The notes below the pieces were generated by a model. The model did no database searches. It was given only the letters and a program-made list of their open reading frames with translations, and was not told where the DNA came from. Shown in pieces: positions 61,333 to 64,000 of a stretch of DNA of 64,000 nt. Made by a program: the position numbers and the translations under genes. The DNA is taken from the NCBI RefSeq assembly GCF_019645855.1, contig NZ_CP080999.1, forward strand, positions 3,286,001 through 3,350,000. Direction: 5' to 3'. Position 1 is the first letter of the stretch; every line of letters begins with the position of its first letter. The DNA comes from Mycobacterium malmoense. GTDB taxonomy: Bacteria; Actinomycetota; Actinomycetes; Mycobacteriales; Mycobacteriaceae.

Positions 61333-62136
61333 TCAGTCCAACGGCGGTCCATACGGTTCAATCCGGTCCCCCATTTTCGTAATGATTTTTACCCGCTCGT
61401 AATTAATTGGCTTGTAATGGATCGTCGCTGTTTATGCACATAGAGCACACGGGAATTTACGGGCAGAGCGATGCCCGGCGTTAGGGTTGCAATCAACCAG
61501 AAGAAATCTGGCTGGTGCCGGCCGACGTTCGCGGCGAACTCCGCAGGATTGACCCGCATGGCTCGACGTCGACATCGACGCGGCCGGCTGTCCAGCCGCC
61601 GCGTCCGAACAGAGTGTTGCGGTTTTACGGTGGGGCGCGAGGATGACCTGGCCAGCACGCTCCCGATGTTCCTTGTGCCCCGAAAATTACCCGGCCGCAA
61701 CCCATCTGACCGCGAAACTCGGGACGGCAAAGCTGCAGCAGGATCCGGACAAGGGAAACGTCGCCAGCGCCGAGGTTGACGCCGCTGAGCGAAATTCGTC
61801 CCGCCGTGTCGAAACCTAATGGTCCCGCCCGTAAGTTCGTCGGGGCGCTGTTGGCTGGGCGTCGAGACTGCGGTGGTTGCGGCGCCCGAGGCGAAAAGCC
61901 GGCCGTGGACGCAGACTCGATGCCACCAGCGCAGACTCGGCGCCAGCGGCGTCTGGCCACAACCCCCGACGAACTTACGGACCGGACCACTACTTGGGCA
62001 TTCACGACCACCATCCCGTCCGGCTATTGCCGAACGCCACAGTTCGGACAAGTCGGGTCCACGGCAAGGGTTTCGGTCAGGCTGAGCGTAATGCGTTGTC
62101 TGCAAAGGGATTTCTGCCCGGCTAGCTAGTTAAGCG
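61333..62136. other. Intergenic region upstream of the mce operon
   Basis: About 800 bases with no credible gene. Several frames are open on both strands, but their translations are Arg/Pro/Ser-rich, unlike known proteins, and none has a ribosome site. It contains AT-rich DNA next to yrbEA, an inverted-repeat element (61831-61978) and, at its left end in gene order, the hairpin of the secreted-protein gene. Confidence 0.5.
61831..61978. repeat. 148-bp element bounded by perfect 15-bp inverted repeats
   Basis: GTAAGTTCGTCGGGG (61831-61845) and CCCCGACGAACTTAC (61964-61978) are exact inverted copies. GGTCC (61821) and GGACC (61979) extend the symmetry outward with a five-base slip on the left. 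The interior is non-coding and GC-rich. The layout is that of a small non-autonomous mobile element or of a long RNA hairpin. Confidence 0.6.
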
Positions 62137-62171
62137 GATTGGCCCCCTTCTTTGGGGGAAGGGGGCCAATC
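62137..62171 (-). terminator. 14-bp perfect hairpin downstream of the second twin secreted protein
   Basis: GATTGGCCCCCTTC pairs with GAAGGGGGCCAATC around a seven-base loop, 43 bases after the gene's stop. Same outer stem and position as 31112-31142; the flanking sequence (CGCCGTTGGTGGGTCGCCGG type) is also shared with copy 1. Confidence 0.7.
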
Positions 62172-62214
62172 GCCGTTGGTGGGTCGCCGGCTCGCATCGG
62201 CGACCACCACGAAT

Positions 62215-63393
62215 TCACAGCAACTTGAGCAGGTTGGAAATCAACAACCCAATATTGCTGGCCAACGTTGCGCCGACGGTGCCCAAGATCGATGGCAGAT
62301 TCGACAACACCGAGGGAATGCTTTGCAACAGTGACGTCAATTGACCACCAACGCCGTTGATCACCGGACTCAGCGATGGCCAGCCATTGATCAACTGGTT
62401 CACAAATCCCTGGAACGCACCCGAGAGACTGCCGCCATTCGCGATATTGGTCGCGTTAGGAGCAACGATCGATTGTGCCAGGACCTGGGGGATGCCATAG
62501 ACTAGCTGGTATGTTATGCCGAAGGGATTGCTGAGCAGGCCAAAGTTGCCGCCCGATCCGTTCAGGACTGCATTTACCGTTGCACCGGGGGTGTTGAGCA
62601 GATTAGTCAGTGCGACCACTGGCTCCCCGGCAGCCCACGCCGTGGACGCGGCCTGCAGACTGTCGCCCAGCGCCGGCGCGATTGCCACAGAGGGCCCGAA
62701 GAGGGCTAACTCCCCAAGGATTGGAACACCATAGCCTGTCCCTAGGGTGTTTACTGCGGTCGCAAAGTTTTGCGATATGTAATTCGGGATATACAGGATC
62801 GCTTCCATCGGCAGGCCGATGTTTGTGAGCGGCTGCCCCCAGAACGCGTTAAACAACGTGCCTGTCATATCTGGTATGTCGCCCGCCAAATAATCGCTCC
62901 ACGCCGATTGCAGAAGCGGCCCGAAGCTAGCACCGCCAGTGCCGAAGAAGTACTGCACGGCGGCCTGCGCGGCGGTTTGGTACGTGGAGACGTAGAGGTT
63001 GGCGTAAGAGACCCCATTGGCGGCGACCTGCTGGGCGGCCAAGAAAGGAGTTTGGCTCCAGGTATCGAGAATCCCCTGCAGATTGGCGCCCGCCGCCTCG
63101 AACGTGTTCATCCACGTCTGCACAATCAGGTTCTGGGTAGGGTCCAAGGCCGCGGCGGCCAGGCTGGCGGGCACCGCGGCCGCGGCCGATCCGCTGGCGA
63201 GTGAGGCGAGGTCGTTTTCCACACCGGAGAACAGATCGACCATGCCGCTCGCGGCGTCCGTGAGCTGGATGGCGGACATGCTTACTGCGGGAAGGTGTTC
63301 GGGTAGGTGCTGGGCCATGGGACCGGCGGCGAGGACAGCGGCGCTGGCCAGGGCGATGCCAGCGGTGACGTGGGGGCGGGCTGTAAGGTCCAC
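62215..63393 (-). CDS. Secreted/cell-envelope protein, lineage-specific family, copy 2
   Basis: 392 residues from GTG 63393 (AAAGGAG six bases upstream; ATG 63399 abuts that site). The N-terminus is VDLTARPHVTAGIALASAAVLAAGP, a signal-like segment close to copy 1, followed by the shared block LTDAASGMVDLFSGVENDLA. The middle is diverged from copy 1 but similar in composition (Asn, Gly, Ala, aromatic). The C-terminus ends LLISNLLKLL, again shared. Only the two ends and the regulatory flanks are strongly conserved. There are no Cys residues and no PE, PPE or known enzyme motif. Secretion or exposure in the outer envelope is inferred from the signal and composition. Function unknown. Confidence 0.75.
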   Translation of the reverse strand: MDLTARPHVTAGIALASAAVLAAGPMAQHLPEHLPAVSMSAIQLTDAASGMVDLFSGVENDLASLASGSAAAAVPASLAAAALDPTQNLIVQTWMNTFEAAGANLQGILDTWSQTPFLAAQQVAANGVSYANLYVSTYQTAAQAAVQYFFGTGGASFGPLLQSAWSDYLAGDIPDMTGTLFNAFWGQPLTNIGLPMEAILYIPNYISQNFATAVNTLGTGYGVPILGELALFGPSVAIAPALGDSLQAASTAWAAGEPVVALTNLLNTPGATVNAVLNGSGGNFGLLSNPFGITYQLVYGIPQVLAQSIVAPNATNIANGGSLSGAFQGFVNQLINGWPSLSPVINGVGGQLTSLLQSIPSVLSNLPSILGTVGATLASNIGLLISNLLKLL

Positions 63394-63715
63394 GACCATC
63401 TCCTTTGATCGGTGCGTCGAATTCGGATGGTCAGAAGGTAGCTGAGAGCAACCTGGGTTTCGGGCGGATTCGGGTGGGATGAATCAACTTCGTCGAGCAA
63501 ACATCGAGCATCGCAAACTATGTAAATGAGCGTAACCACAGCTCGTAATATTTTTGAAAAGCCTAGAGTTACCCCCCCCCCCGAATTTTAGTTCAACACG
63601 CAACTACCAGTGGACGACCTTTGACATATGTTTGCCACATCCATGCGGTACGACCAGCAAACCCCTCGATTTCGGGGTCTACCGAGTCCTCTCACCCGCG
63701 GATCACCGGCGCACG
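63394..63715 (-). promoter_or_regulatory. Conserved long 5' leader with G11 tract, copy 2
   Basis: Coding strand: shared block GGTAGTTGC, TTGAACTAAAAT as the -10 region, TC, exactly 11 G (63583-63573) and 179 bases to the start codon, ending GATCAAAGGAGATGGTC. By eye, well over half of the leader bases match copy 1, more than in the middle of the two proteins. Initiation would fall in or beside the G-run. Confidence 0.65.
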
Positions 63716-63791
63716 ACGGTCCTCGTCGGACCGGCACCAGCGGCAACAGACACGCAACGGGCAACAAACGTCGTGGTCGATCCTGTGGCAA

Positions 63792-64000
63792 TCAGCCGAC
63801 GTTGGTGCCGCCCTCGGCGATGCGGCGCACCGCGTTGAGGAACACGTCGATCTCTTCGAACGTGTTATAGAACGCGAACGACGGGCGCACGGTGGCCTCC
63901 AGCCCGAGGCGCCGCAGAATCGGCTGCGCGCAGTGATGACCTGCGCGCACCGCGATGCCCTCGGCGTTGAGCGCCTTGCCCACCTCCACCGGATCGTGTC
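63792..64000 (-). CDS. SufS-like cysteine desulfurase, C-terminal end (partial)
   Basis: Only the last 69 or so residues are in the window; the gene starts beyond the right edge. VRAGHHCAQPILRRLGL contains the catalytic-loop Cys of SufS/CsdB group II desulfurases (GHHC), and TVRPSFAFYNTFEEIDVFLNAVRRI is the family's C-terminal strand-helix unit. It makes persulfide from cysteine. In M. leprae and M. avium a desulfurase of this type lies near a family 2A encapsulin and cysE/cysK in this genomic neighbourhood, as I recall, so the missing upstream part may be such a cargo enzyme. That is a guess. Confidence 0.85.
   Translation of the reverse strand, partial: HDPVEVGKALNAEGIAVRAGHHCAQPILRRLGLEATVRPSFAFYNTFEEIDVFLNAVRRIAEGGTNVG

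Noticed and set aside
61389..62105. 238-codon minus-strand frame upstream of the mce operon
   Set aside because: Arg/Ser/Pro-rich, no ribosome site, crosses the inverted-repeat element; no family resemblance.

Overview
This window looks like a slow-growing, non-tuberculous Mycobacterium. The DNA is GC-rich. It carries a PPE-domain lipase, a DesA3-type desaturase, a complete yrbE/mce operon with Mas genes, MIRU-type 53-bp repeats and mycobacterial lipoproteins. From about 16.7 to 50.6 kb its gene order follows, from memory, the M. tuberculosis segment Rv2313c to Rv2332 (pmbA/tldD pair, uspABC, universal stress protein, rocE, rocD, ddaH-like, asnC, cbiQ/ECF, marR, lppP, mez), with insertions that M. 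tuberculosis lacks. The species cannot be named from sequence alone.

Layout. (1) 1-7.2 kb: a catabolic or lipid-modifying cluster: flavin monooxygenase, mycofactocin-type SDR, CYP125-like P450, TetR regulator, ERG2/sigma-1-like sterol isomerase homologue, CrtI/RetSat-like flavoprotein and EchA12-like hydratase. Two divergent promoters in it share a palindrome. (2) 7.5-13.5 kb: a PknH-sensor lipoprotein, an orphan membrane protein, a shortened TPM-domain protein, a PPE-LipY lipase and a DesA3 paralogue. (3) 14.1-16.7 kb: an accessory island with an AbiEi antitoxin beside a toxin stub, then an MNT/HEPN toxin-antitoxin-like pair between a tRNA-Met gene and a copy of that tRNA's 3' half. (4) 16.8-36.3 kb: conserved backbone (AhpD-like, TldE/TldD, UspABC sugar importer, arginine/ornithine catabolism, sulfatase, ECF transporter, MarR), with one lineage-specific secreted protein at 31-32.4 kb. 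(5) 36.4-43.4 kb: lineage-specific insertion with a degenerate FHA-ABC exporter, a phytase-like esterase lipoprotein, an acyl-CoA oxidase, half a P450 and a SnoaL-like protein. (6) 43.4-50.6 kb: lppP, a single-chain NAD(P)H nitrate reductase (molybdenum enzyme fused to a CysJ-like flavoprotein), the collapsed remnant of a second copy, and malic enzyme. (7) 50.6-61.3 kb: an eleven-gene mce operon on the minus strand. (8) 61.3-64 kb: a non-coding stretch with an inverted-repeat element, a second secreted protein paralogous to the one at 31 kb, and the 3' end of a SufS-like cysteine desulfurase.

Most distinctive features. Two distant paralogous secreted-protein genes keep the same long 5' leader, each with an exact run of 11 G on the coding strand right after a -10-like TAAAAT, and the same 3' hairpin. 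A eukaryote-like ERG2 homologue with both catalytic acids sits in what appears to be a co-regulated sterol/terpenoid cluster. The FHA-ABC exporter has lost nearly every ATPase and phosphothreonine-binding signature. No CRISPR array, rRNA gene or complete insertion sequence was seen.
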